Part shown: piece by piece, positions 57,416 through 64,000 of the stretch | How the letters are laid out: each line of letters begins with the position of its first letter | How positions within the stretch are numbered: the stretch's first letter is position 1 | From: Aldehydirespirator sp965221215 | GTDB lineage: Bacteria > Actinomycetota > Acidimicrobiia > Acidimicrobiales > Aldehydirespiratoraceae | Reading direction: 5' to 3' | DNA length: 64,000 nucleotides | Assembly (NCBI GenBank): GCA_965221215.1 | Contig: OZ244872.1 | Span: 1,302,001 to 1,366,000 of the forward strand | Translations under genes and position numbers: made by a program | Notes under the pieces: generated by a model | What the model saw: the letters and a program-made list of their open reading frames with translations, nothing else | Told to the model about the DNA's origin: nothing | Databases searched by the model: none

Positions 57416-58669
57416 TCAGCCGGCGCGGGCCAGCAGGCGGGTCCGCAGCAGGTTCAGCGCGGTGATGGTGCCGAGCTGGCGAACCATGGTGCGGGCCATG
57501 TTGAAGCGCACCCGGGTGGCCTCGCCGGCGCCGTCGATGTGCAGGCCGATCCAAACCGTGCCCGGCTCGGCCCCCTCGTGGCTGTCGGGGCCGGCCGCTC
57601 CGGTGGTGGACAGGCCCACGTCGGCGCCCAGCACCCGGCCGGCGCCGGCAGCCATGGCCAGCGCCATCTCGGAGCTGACCGCGTTCACGTCCGGCGCGCC
57701 GAGCACACCCGTCTTGAGGGCCCGGTCGTACGGCACGACCGCGCCGCGCAGCACGTTGCTGGCACCGGGAACCTCGGTGAGGCGGGCCGCGATCAGTCCG
57801 CCGGTCACCGACTCGGCCAATCCCAGCGTGAGGCCCGCCGAGCGCAGCAGATCAAGCACCACCGACTCCATGGTGTCGTCGTCGGCGCCGAACACCGCCT
57901 CGCCGATCACGGCTCGGGCCCTCGACTCCACCGCCGACAGCACTGCGGCAGCCGCCGCGTCGTTCGGGGCCTTGGCGGTGATGCGCACCTTGAGGCCCTC
58001 CATGCCGCTGGCCAGGAAGGCAATGGTGGCCTCGCCGGTGGCGTCGAGCCGTCGCATCTCGGGGGCCAGCAGCTCGGCCAGGCCCGACTCCGAGTGGCCC
58101 CAGGTGCGCAGCGTCCGGCTGCGGATCACCTGCCGCGGCCCGGCCCGGGCCTGCAGGTCGGGCAAAACGCACTCGGCGACCATCCGCTGCATCTCCCAGG
58201 GCACGCCGGGCACGGCGTAGATCACCTTCTCGCCGCCGCGCCGCATCACCGGACAGATCAAGCCGGGGGCGGTGCCGGGCTGCACATCCATCACCCGGGC
58301 ACCCACCGGCACATCGGCCTGCTGCAGGTTGTTGGCGGGCATCTGCCGGTCGCGGCGGTAGAACATCGCCCTGATCCGCTCCACCACGACGTCGTCGCGG
58401 CGCAGTTCGGCGCCCATGACCGCGGCGATGGCGTCTCGGGTGATGTCGTCGGGGGTCGGGCCGAGGCCTCCGCACACGATCACCGCGTCGCTGCGGCCCA
58501 GCGCCTGCTCGAAGGCGGACGTCATCCGGTGGAGGTTGTCGCCCACCTTGGTCTGGAAGTGGCTGTCGATGCCAGCCAGCGCCAACTGCTCGCCGATCCA
58601 CGACGAGTTGGTGTCGACGATCTGGCCGAGCAACAGCTCGGTGCCGACCGCCACCACCTCGCACCGCAT
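57416..58669 (-). CDS. cinA: competence/damage-inducible protein CinA family (nicotinamide mononucleotide deamidase / ADP-ribose pyrophosphatase)
   Basis: The 417-residue two-domain protein has an N-terminal MoaB-like pyrophosphatase domain (AVGTELLLGQIVDTNSSWIG, VCGGLGPTPDDITRDAIAAV, YAVPGVPWEMQRM) and a C-terminal CinA deamidase domain (LGLAESVTGGLIAARLTEVPGAS, GAVVPYDRALKTGVLG, LSTTGAAGPDSHEGAEPGTVW). It salvages pyridine nucleotides. It is 9 bp downstream of pgsA. In many actinobacteria cinA precedes clgR and recA; here recA lies beyond it in the opposite orientation. Confidence 0.96.
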   Translation of the reverse strand: MRCEVVAVGTELLLGQIVDTNSSWIGEQLALAGIDSHFQTKVGDNLHRMTSAFEQALGRSDAVIVCGGLGPTPDDITRDAIAAVMGAELRRDDVVVERIRAMFYRRDRQMPANNLQQADVPVGARVMDVQPGTAPGLICPVMRRGGEKVIYAVPGVPWEMQRMVAECVLPDLQARAGPRQVIRSRTLRTWGHSESGLAELLAPEMRRLDATGEATIAFLASGMEGLKVRITAKAPNDAAAAAVLSAVESRARAVIGEAVFGADDDTMESVVLDLLRSAGLTLGLAESVTGGLIAARLTEVPGASNVLRGAVVPYDRALKTGVLGAPDVNAVSSEMALAMAAGAGRVLGADVGLSTTGAAGPDSHEGAEPGTVWIGLHIDGAGEATRVRFNMARTMVRQLGTITALNLLRTRLLARAG

Positions 58670-58678
58670 GACCGCGGC

Positions 58679-59278
58679 CTACGGCGAGTGCTGGGAGCGG
58701 GACCGGGCCCGCACCGAGCGGCTGTCGAGCAGGTACTGCAGCCCGGTGACCACGGTGAACACCACCGCCACCCACAGCGCGGCGGTGAGCACCGCATCGG
58801 AGTTCTCCAGGGCGGGCATGACCGCCATGGCCAGGGCCACGCCCTGCACGAAGGTCTTGTACTTGGCCGACCGGCGCGCCGGTATCGACACCCCCTCGCC
58901 CGCCCAGCGGGCCCGCCAAGCGGTGATGCCCAGCTCGCGGAAGGCGAGGATGGTGACCGGCACCCACCAGTAGCGCTCCACCGCCACCAGGCAGTAGGCG
59001 GCGCCGAGCACTACCACCTTATCGGCCAGCGGGTCGAGGAAGGCGCCGCTGCGGCTGGTGACGTTGGCCCGGCGGGCCACCCGCCCGTCGAAGAAGTCGG
59101 TGCCGGCCAAAGCGATCCCCAGTCCGAAGGCGGCCCACGACGCCCCCCGGCTGTCCTCGGCCTGCAGGATCAGCAGGAACAGCAGCGGCGACAGCAGCAG
59201 CCGGGCGAGAGTCAACAGGTTGGCCGGATGGAGCAGCCCAGCCTGCGCGGGCGCCTCCGCACTGTTCGGCGCGGTCAT
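58679..59278 (-). CDS. pgsA: CDP-diacylglycerol--glycerol-3-phosphate 3-phosphatidyltransferase family protein
   Basis: The 199-residue inner-membrane enzyme has the CDP-alcohol phosphotransferase motif FFDGRVARRANVTSRSGAFL followed by DPLADK, with its conserved aspartates present. Four to six hydrophobic segments are seen. It makes phosphatidylglycerol phosphate from CDP-diacylglycerol. The rimO-pgsA-cinA order is classical for actinobacteria. The family also includes inositol and cardiolipin synthases, so the symbol rests on context as well as sequence. Confidence 0.92.
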   Translation of the reverse strand: MTAPNSAEAPAQAGLLHPANLLTLARLLLSPLLFLLILQAEDSRGASWAAFGLGIALAGTDFFDGRVARRANVTSRSGAFLDPLADKVVVLGAAYCLVAVERYWWVPVTILAFRELGITAWRARWAGEGVSIPARRSAKYKTFVQGVALAMAVMPALENSDAVLTAALWVAVVFTVVTGLQYLLDSRSVRARSRSQHSP

Positions 59279-59303
59279 CGGGCGGCGGCGAGGCGGGTCG
59301 ATC

Positions 59304-60752
59304 TCATGCCGCCTCCAGGTCGCAGCCAGCCGCGGCGGTGACGGTCACGTCCGCGAAGGTACCCGCGGCCAGGCCTGCGGGCACGTTCACGACCCCGTCG
59401 ATCTCGGGAGCCTCGCGATGGGTCCGGCCCACGCCCGGCTCGTCCACCAGCACCTCGACCCGCCGGCCGACCAGCCGGTCGCGGCGGGCGGCGGTTATGG
59501 CATCCTGCAGCTCGCCCAACTCGGCCAGCCGGTCGGCGCGCAGAGCCTCGTCCACCTTGCCGTCGAGGGTCGCGGAATGGGTGCCCGCCTCCTCGGAGTA
59601 GGCGAAGAAGCCGCACCAGTCGAGCTGCGCCTCCTCCACGAAGCGCAGCAGCCGGTCGTGGTCGTCCTCGGTCTCGCCCGGATAGCCGACGATGAAGTTG
59701 GACCGGAAGGCCGCTTCCGGCACCCGCCGCCGGATGGCCTCGATGCGGGCCAGGAACCGCTCGCCGTCGCCCCAGCGGCGCATGCGGCGCAGCAGCGGCC
59801 GCGAGACGTGCTGCAGCGACAGATCGAAGTAGGGCACCCCGGTGGCGCAGATGGCGTCGATGAGGGCGTCGTTGAGATCCGACGGGTACAGGTACAGCAG
59901 GCGGGTGCGGGGAACGCGGGCCGACACCGCCTCCACCAGCGCGACGATGCGGCGCTCGCCCTGACCCTGGTCGCGCCCGTAGGAGGCGAGATCCTGGGCC
60001 ACCAGCACGATCTCGGCCGCGTCGAGCTGCTCCACCTCGGCGAGGATCTGCTCGACGCTGCGGCTGCGCTGGGGGCCGCGGAAGCTGGGGATGGCGCAGA
60101 AACCGCAGGCACGGTCGCAGCCCTCGGCGATCTTCACGTAGGCCCACGGACGCGGCGACCGGGGCCGGGGCAGGTTCAACAGGTCGAACTCGGGAACGGT
60201 CCGGGCCGAACGGCGGCTCGGCGCCTCCACCGCAACAGGACGGGACGGGCCACCGTGCCGCCGCTCCCCCGGAACGCTCCGGGCCGAACGACCGTGCTGT
60301 GCGTCTATTGCGTCGGGGGCGGGCGAACGACGGCTCGAAGTGACCGCCGAAACGGGATCATCGCCGCGGCGGCTCGGCGCGGCTGCCGGGAGGTCGGCGG
60401 TCAGCGTCATCCCGAATCCGGCTATGCGGTCGACCTCGGGCAAAGCCTCGGCCAGCTCGTCTCCGTAGCGCTCAGCCAGGCAGCCGGTCACCACCAGCGA
60501 GGCGCCGGGCGCCTTGGCCTCGGCCAGAGCCAGGATGGCGTCGATCGACTCCTGGCGGGCATCCTCCACGAAGGCACAGGTGTTGACCACCACCACGTCG
60601 GCATCGGCGGTGTCGTGTGCCGGCGACAACCCGTCGGCAACCAGCAGCCCGGCGAGCTTGTCGGAATCGACCTGGTTCTTGGGGCACCCCAGCGTGTGCA
60701 CCACGAACGAACCGGGCGTGTCGGACGCCCCAGCAGGAGGGCTCGCCGTCAT
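59304..60752 (-). CDS. rimO: ribosomal protein S12 methylthiotransferase with a repeat-bearing insertion
   Basis: The 482-residue radical SAM enzyme methylthiolates an aspartate in S12. Auxiliary-cluster cysteines are Cys23 (HTLGCPKNQVDSD), Cys59 and Cys91. The radical SAM triad is Cys212, Cys216 and Cys219 (GCDRACGFC), and RLLYLYPSD and a C-terminal TRAM domain follow. An insertion at about residues 124-195, Arg/Ser/Pro-rich, precedes the radical SAM domain and holds two copies of SARSVP/SARTVP 26 residues apart. The rest matches standard RimO (about 430-440 residues). ATG at 60752; pgsA follows after 25 bp. Confidence 0.95.
   Translation of the reverse strand: MTASPPAGASDTPGSFVVHTLGCPKNQVDSDKLAGLLVADGLSPAHDTADADVVVVNTCAFVEDARQESIDAILALAEAKAPGASLVVTGCLAERYGDELAEALPEVDRIAGFGMTLTADLPAAAPSRRGDDPVSAVTSSRRSPAPDAIDAQHGRSARSVPGERRHGGPSRPVAVEAPSRRSARTVPEFDLLNLPRPRSPRPWAYVKIAEGCDRACGFCAIPSFRGPQRSRSVEQILAEVEQLDAAEIVLVAQDLASYGRDQGQGERRIVALVEAVSARVPRTRLLYLYPSDLNDALIDAICATGVPYFDLSLQHVSRPLLRRMRRWGDGERFLARIEAIRRRVPEAAFRSNFIVGYPGETEDDHDRLLRFVEEAQLDWCGFFAYSEEAGTHSATLDGKVDEALRADRLAELGELQDAITAARRDRLVGRRVEVLVDEPGVGRTHREAPEIDGVVNVPAGLAAGTFADVTVTAAAGCDLEAA
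60168..60383. repeat. in-frame insertion in rimO with a 78-bp direct repeat
   Basis: GGAACGGTCCGGGCCGAACG at 60193 and GGAACGCTCCGGGCCGAACG at 60271 are offset by 78 bp, 26 codons. The block is in frame and encodes the Arg/Ser/Pro-rich segment between the N-terminal and radical SAM domains. Confidence 0.75.
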
Positions 60753-60803
60753 AGGGCTCGCCGAGCATGTACCACGAGCGATCCGGACGCTCCGAACATC
60801 CGG

Positions 60804-61967
60804 CTAGGTGCCCGCGGTGCCCGTGGGTGGGGGCAGCGTGGTGGTGGTTGATGTGGTGGTCGGCGGCGGGGCGTGGGGGCTGCAATCGCCCGCGATGATG
60901 TCGCGTATGCGGTCGACGCGGGGACCGGAGTCGGCCGGGACGGGCGCGCCGTCGCTGTCGGTCAGGTGGGGATGGAGCGTCCAACCGACGACCCGGTCGC
61001 CGTCGAAGTCGATCTGCAGGACGCCGGTCTCGCCGCCCATGTTCTGGCGGGGCTCCCAGATGAAGTTCCCCAGCGAGAAGGCCACCAGCTTGTCGCCGGT
61101 GAACACCACCGGCTGCAGCACGTGCGGATGGTGGCCGATGATCGCGTCGGCGCCCGCGTCGAGGAGCTCGCGGGCGAGGGTGCGCTGCTCGTCGGTGGTG
61201 CAGGGATCGCGCTCGACTCCCCAATGGACATTGACCACCACCGCGTCGGCGGCAGCTGCGGCGGCCCGGACGGTGTCGAGCACGCGGGCCCGCTCGGGAG
61301 AGTGCGCCGACGCGATCCCCGGCGCCGACGGGCCGGCCTTGAAGCTGGGCGGAACGATCACCGACGCGCCCAAGAAGGCCACGCTCACCCCGCCCTCGGT
61401 GGTCAGGACCCGGTAGCGGTAGGCCTCGTCGCTGTTGCGGCCGGCGCCGACGGTCACCACCCCAGCGCCCTCGAGCAGGTCGACGGTGTCGGAGAGGGCG
61501 TCGGCGCCGTAGTCCATGACGTGGTTGTTGGCCAGGTTGGCGACCCGCACGCCTCCGGTCGCGATGCGTCCGGCCGCGGCAGGCGGAGCCCGGAACACGT
61601 ACTCCTTGGAATGGGGGGTGCCCCGCTCGCTGATGGCCATCTCCACGTTCACCACCGACAGGTCCGCAGAGCCCAGCGCGGGCGTGATCGACGCGAAGGG
61701 ATCCAGTCCCAGCCTCTCGGACCGCTCCATCAGCACGTCGCCTCCGGCCAGCAGGGTCCAGGTGCGGGTGGCCTCCGAGGTGGTGGTGACTTCGGCGGCG
61801 GTCGGCGGCGGTGCCGTCGGCGGGGGCAGCGTGGCCGTGGACAGGGTGGCCGTGGGCTCGGGGGCCAGGGTGGGCGTGGCCGCCGGCGAGCGGACCTCGG
61901 AGCTGTCGGTGCATGCCGCCATTAGCAGCACGGCCGCCAGCAATGCCCATCGGTGTCTCGCCCGCAC
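60804..61967 (-). CDS. CapA-family (poly-gamma-glutamate biosynthesis-like) lipoprotein
   Basis: The 387-residue exported lipoprotein has a lipobox LLMAAC near residue 19, a Thr/Pro-rich linker and a CapA-type metallophosphatase-like domain. Motifs are LLAGGDVLMERS, NVEMAISERGTPHSKEYVFR, VANLANNHVMDYG, VNVHWGVERDP and GHHPHVLQPV, with SLGNFIW near the end. A Thr/Pro-rich C-terminal tail follows. CapA/PgsA proteins assist poly-gamma-glutamate assembly, but many family members have no such role and no capB or capC gene is adjacent. The GTG at 61967 is the start, with no clear ribosome site. It lies between the glutamine cyclotransferase-like gene and rimO. Confidence 0.88.
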   Translation of the reverse strand: MRARHRWALLAAVLLMAACTDSSEVRSPAATPTLAPEPTATLSTATLPPPTAPPPTAAEVTTTSEATRTWTLLAGGDVLMERSERLGLDPFASITPALGSADLSVVNVEMAISERGTPHSKEYVFRAPPAAAGRIATGGVRVANLANNHVMDYGADALSDTVDLLEGAGVVTVGAGRNSDEAYRYRVLTTEGGVSVAFLGASVIVPPSFKAGPSAPGIASAHSPERARVLDTVRAAAAAADAVVVNVHWGVERDPCTTDEQRTLARELLDAGADAIIGHHPHVLQPVVFTGDKLVAFSLGNFIWEPRQNMGGETGVLQIDFDGDRVVGWTLHPHLTDSDGAPVPADSGPRVDRIRDIIAGDCSPHAPPPTTTSTTTTLPPPTGTAGT

Positions 61968-61987
61968 CTATCGAAGCTCCAGGATGA

Positions 61988-63118
61988 TCACGGTTCACCG
62001 CCCGCCTGCTCGGCCACTATCCGGACGCGGTATAGCCGGGGCCAGAGCTTTCCGGTCATCCACAGGGTGGCGGTGTCACCGTCGAATGCCACCCCGTTGA
62101 GCACATCAATCTCGGCGGCGGACGACGCGGCGGCTGCATCTTCGACCAGAGGCCCGGCGTCGATCACCGCGGCCACCCGACCGGTTGCGGGGTCGATCAC
62201 CAGCAGGCGGTCGGTCTGCCACACGTTGGCGATCACCGCGCCGTCGATGCATTCCAGCTCGTTGAGGTGGTCGAGCCGGCCGTCGTAGCCACCGGCGGTG
62301 ACGGTCACGGTGCCCAGCAGCTCGAAAGTCTGCGGGTGGCGGCGGGCCAGCCGGTTGGAGCCGTCGGTCATGATCAGCTCGCCGTCCATCTCGCAGAGAC
62401 CCCAGCCCTCCCCCTCGTAGCGGTGTTCCCGCAGCAACTCGAGGCTGTCTCGGTGATACACGAGGGCGGTGCCGCTCTGCCAGGTGAGCTGGACGATCTC
62501 GTCGCCGACGACGGTGAGGCCCTCGCCGAAGAGCTCGTCGGGCAGATCGACCCGGGCGGTGACTGCGCCGGTGGCCGGATCCACCGCCCGCAGCGACGAC
62601 CGGCCCCACAGCCCGGTGCTCTCATACATGGTTCCGTCGACGACTTCCAGGCCTTGAGTGAAGGCGTCGGGGTCGTGGGGGACGGTCTCGACGATCTCCA
62701 CCGTCCAGCGAGCCACGCCACCAGTGGCCTCAACCGGCGGGAACAGCAACGACTCGACCTCGGCGGCGTCGAGTTGGGCCGTCGCTGACGCCGCAGTGTC
62801 CGGGTCTGAAATATCGGGGACTGCGCCAGTAGACGCCCCGTCGTCGGCCTGCGACTCCGGCTGCACCGCGGTTGAGGGAGCGGCCGTTGTCGAGGAGCGA
62901 GTGGATGTCGGGGTCGCAGCAGCAACTCCGGTGGGCGCGGTCGTCGTCGAGGACACGGCCGAGCCGAGGGGCGCGGTCGTCGAGGGCGCTAGCTGTGCAG
63001 GTGTGTCAGACGGGTCGGCAGCCGACGGACTCCCCGACTGGGAATCCGCCGCGCAGCCCGCAAACAGCAACAGAACGCATAGGAAAGCGAGCGCGTCGGG
63101 CCGTCGTGTCGGGATCAT
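61988..63118 (-). CDS. glutaminyl-peptide cyclotransferase-family lipoprotein
   Basis: The 376-residue exported lipoprotein has a lipobox LLFAGC near residue 22, a Ser/Thr/Ala-rich linker to about residue 120, and a five-bladed propeller of the plant-type glutamine cyclotransferase family. Typical stretches are HDPDAFTQGLEVVDGTMYES, GEGWGLCEMDGELIMTDGSN, LNELECIDGAVIANVWQTD and LNGVAFDGDTATLWMTGKLW. It would convert N-terminal glutamine of exported proteins to pyroglutamate. The ATG at 63118 shares one base with the stop of the exchanger gene (TGATG). The start is preferred because the signal peptide begins at once. Confidence 0.9.
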   Translation of the reverse strand: MIPTRRPDALAFLCVLLLFAGCAADSQSGSPSAADPSDTPAQLAPSTTAPLGSAVSSTTTAPTGVAAATPTSTRSSTTAAPSTAVQPESQADDGASTGAVPDISDPDTAASATAQLDAAEVESLLFPPVEATGGVARWTVEIVETVPHDPDAFTQGLEVVDGTMYESTGLWGRSSLRAVDPATGAVTARVDLPDELFGEGLTVVGDEIVQLTWQSGTALVYHRDSLELLREHRYEGEGWGLCEMDGELIMTDGSNRLARRHPQTFELLGTVTVTAGGYDGRLDHLNELECIDGAVIANVWQTDRLLVIDPATGRVAAVIDAGPLVEDAAAASSAAEIDVLNGVAFDGDTATLWMTGKLWPRLYRVRIVAEQAGGEP

Positions 63119-63999
63119 CAGGCCAGCAGCGCGATGCTCACCACCCACAGACCCAGCAGCACCGTGCCGTCGATGCGGCTGACCCGATGGCCGATGGCCA
63201 TGTCCACCCAGCTCACCACGCAGATCACCACCATCATCAGCGCGCCCAGGGTCTGCACGGACACGTCGTTCACCGGTCCGGGCCCCACCAGGCCGATGGC
63301 GCCTCCCACCGCCAGCGAATTGAACACGTTGCTGCCCAGCAGGTTGCCCACCAGCAGCTCGGTCTCGCGCTGGCGGGCAGCGGCCACCGCAGTGACCAGT
63401 TCCGGCGCCGAGGTGCCCACCGCCACCAGCGTGTAGCCGACGAAGCCGCCCGACAGGTTGAGCGCCTCAGCCACCCGCTCGGCCCCCTCGACCAGCACAT
63501 AGGCCGACCCGGCGACCAGCGCCAGCGACACCACCGTGCGCAGGACCTCGACCCCGAGGGCGGGAGGGTGCTCGCCCACAATCTCGGACAGGTCCTCCAT
63601 GTCCGCATCGCCGGTGCCGGAGCGGGCCCCGGTCAGCACCAGCACGAACCAAGCCACCAGCGCCACCGCCAGCACCAGCCCCTCGACGCGCCCGAGGTCG
63701 CCCTGCACGAGCAGTGCGAACAGGGCGACGGCGGCCACCGACACGGCCGCGTCGCGGCGCACCACGCTGGAACTCACCGGAACCACGGCCACGAACGACG
63801 CCGCGCCCAGCACGAGGGAGATGTTGGCCACGTTGGAGCCGACGATGTTGCCCACGCCGATGTCGAGCCGGCTGTTGGCCGCGGCCAGCGTTGACACCAG
63901 CATCTCGGGAGCGCTGGTGCCGAAGCCCACCACGATGGCCCCCACCACGATGGGCGCCATCCGCAGCACCACGGCCAGCCGAGCGGCCCCCCGCACGAA
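63118..63999 (-). CDS. Na+/Ca2+ exchanger family protein (CaxA/YrbG type), N-terminus cut by window edge
   Basis: The 293 visible residues show both inverted alpha repeats of the cation exchanger family: GFGTSAPEMLVSTLAAANSR with GNIVGSNVANISLVLG, and AVGTSAPELVTAVAAARQRE with GNLLGSNVFNSLAV. About ten hydrophobic segments are present. The visible N-terminus (VRGAARLAVVLRMAPIVVGA) is preceded in frame by a further codon at the window edge, so about 20-30 residues are missing. The GTG at 63996 is therefore internal. It is translationally close-coupled to the cyclotransferase gene. Confidence 0.92.
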   Translation of the reverse strand, partial: FVRGAARLAVVLRMAPIVVGAIVVGFGTSAPEMLVSTLAAANSRLDIGVGNIVGSNVANISLVLGAASFVAVVPVSSSVVRRDAAVSVAAVALFALLVQGDLGRVEGLVLAVALVAWFVLVLTGARSGTGDADMEDLSEIVGEHPPALGVEVLRTVVSLALVAGSAYVLVEGAERVAEALNLSGGFVGYTLVAVGTSAPELVTAVAAARQRETELLVGNLLGSNVFNSLAVGGAIGLVGPGPVNDVSVQTLGALMMVVICVVSWVDMAIGHRVSRIDGTVLLGLWVVSIALLA

Positions 64000-64000
64000 C

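Noticed and set aside
57169..57465. Small plus-strand open frame beginning MARAARERSEQERE in the GNAT-cinA gap
   Set aside because: It is a translation of the dispersed repeat copies; the same peptide arises wherever the repeat occurs, and there is no ribosome site.
60804..61967. A poly-gamma-glutamate capsule locus
   Set aside because: Only the CapA-like lipoprotein is present, with no CapB ligase or CapC partner beside it.

Overview
The window is a high-GC bacterial chromosome segment with dense, mostly protein-coding DNA. Gene content and order point to an actinobacterium (Actinomycetota). The markers are a tiny bL37-type ribosomal protein, an Rpf-type muralytic protein beside rsmA, metG-tatD-rpf-rsmA synteny, GAAC-N4-GTTC LexA boxes, and the actinobacterial neighbourhood rimO-pgsA-cinA / recA / miaB-miaA-dapF-hflX / lexA-LysM. 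B12-dependent ribonucleotide reductase, a proteobacterial-style DapD, and missing recX and clgR suggest a deep-branching class such as Acidimicrobiia. That last step is inference, not seen directly. There is no rRNA, tRNA, CRISPR, prophage or intact insertion sequence.

Layout. 1-9.1 kb: the end of an alpha/beta hydrolase, an XRE-cupin regulator, a GcvT-family demethylase-like enzyme, and a nucleoside-type (BMP family) ABC importer whose lipoprotein carries two near-identical binding domains in tandem. 9.1-16.5 kb: an SNF2 helicase with a small overlapping partner, then a fused indolepyruvate ferredoxin oxidoreductase. 16.7-22 kb: leftward his operon hisD-C-B-H-A-F. 22-28.2 kb: nth, then leftward DUF192-rsmI, metG, tatD, rpf-like and rsmA, and the tiny bL37 gene. 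28.2-35.5 kb (rightward): YchF GTPase, then a second complete BMP-type ABC importer whose lipoprotein has a His/Asp-rich tract, followed by a PhyH-type dioxygenase. 35.6-42.3 kb: lgt, an acyl-CoA dehydrogenase, a YihY membrane protein and nrdJ. 42.4-44.7 kb: a RibD-like reductase, a LysM protein and lexA. 44.8-52.9 kb (leftward): miaB-miaA-dapF-hflX and dapC-dapD-dapE. 53.2-57.1 kb: a coiled-coil membrane protein, msrB, recA and a double-GNAT protein. 57.4-64 kb (leftward): Na+/Ca2+ exchanger, glutamine cyclotransferase-like lipoprotein, CapA lipoprotein, rimO, pgsA and cinA.

The genes fall into a few functional sets. The SOS set is lexA with three operators, the LysM protein and recA with one operator. 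The succinylase lysine/meso-DAP set is dapD, dapC, dapE and dapF. Histidine synthesis and tRNA/ribosome modification (miaA, miaB, rimO, rsmA, rsmI) form two more, and the two solute importers each have a catabolic-type enzyme beside them.

The most unusual signals are: the duplicated BMP lipoprotein; a family of roughly 95-150 bp dispersed palindromic repeats, one of which supplies the C-terminus of the LysM protein; repeat-bearing insertions inside both methylthiotransferases (MiaB and RimO); a DapF with serine at the usual first catalytic cysteine; two tandem arrays upstream of the first importer; and a recurring TAnnnT-N6-GTG arrangement that suggests leaderless transcription.
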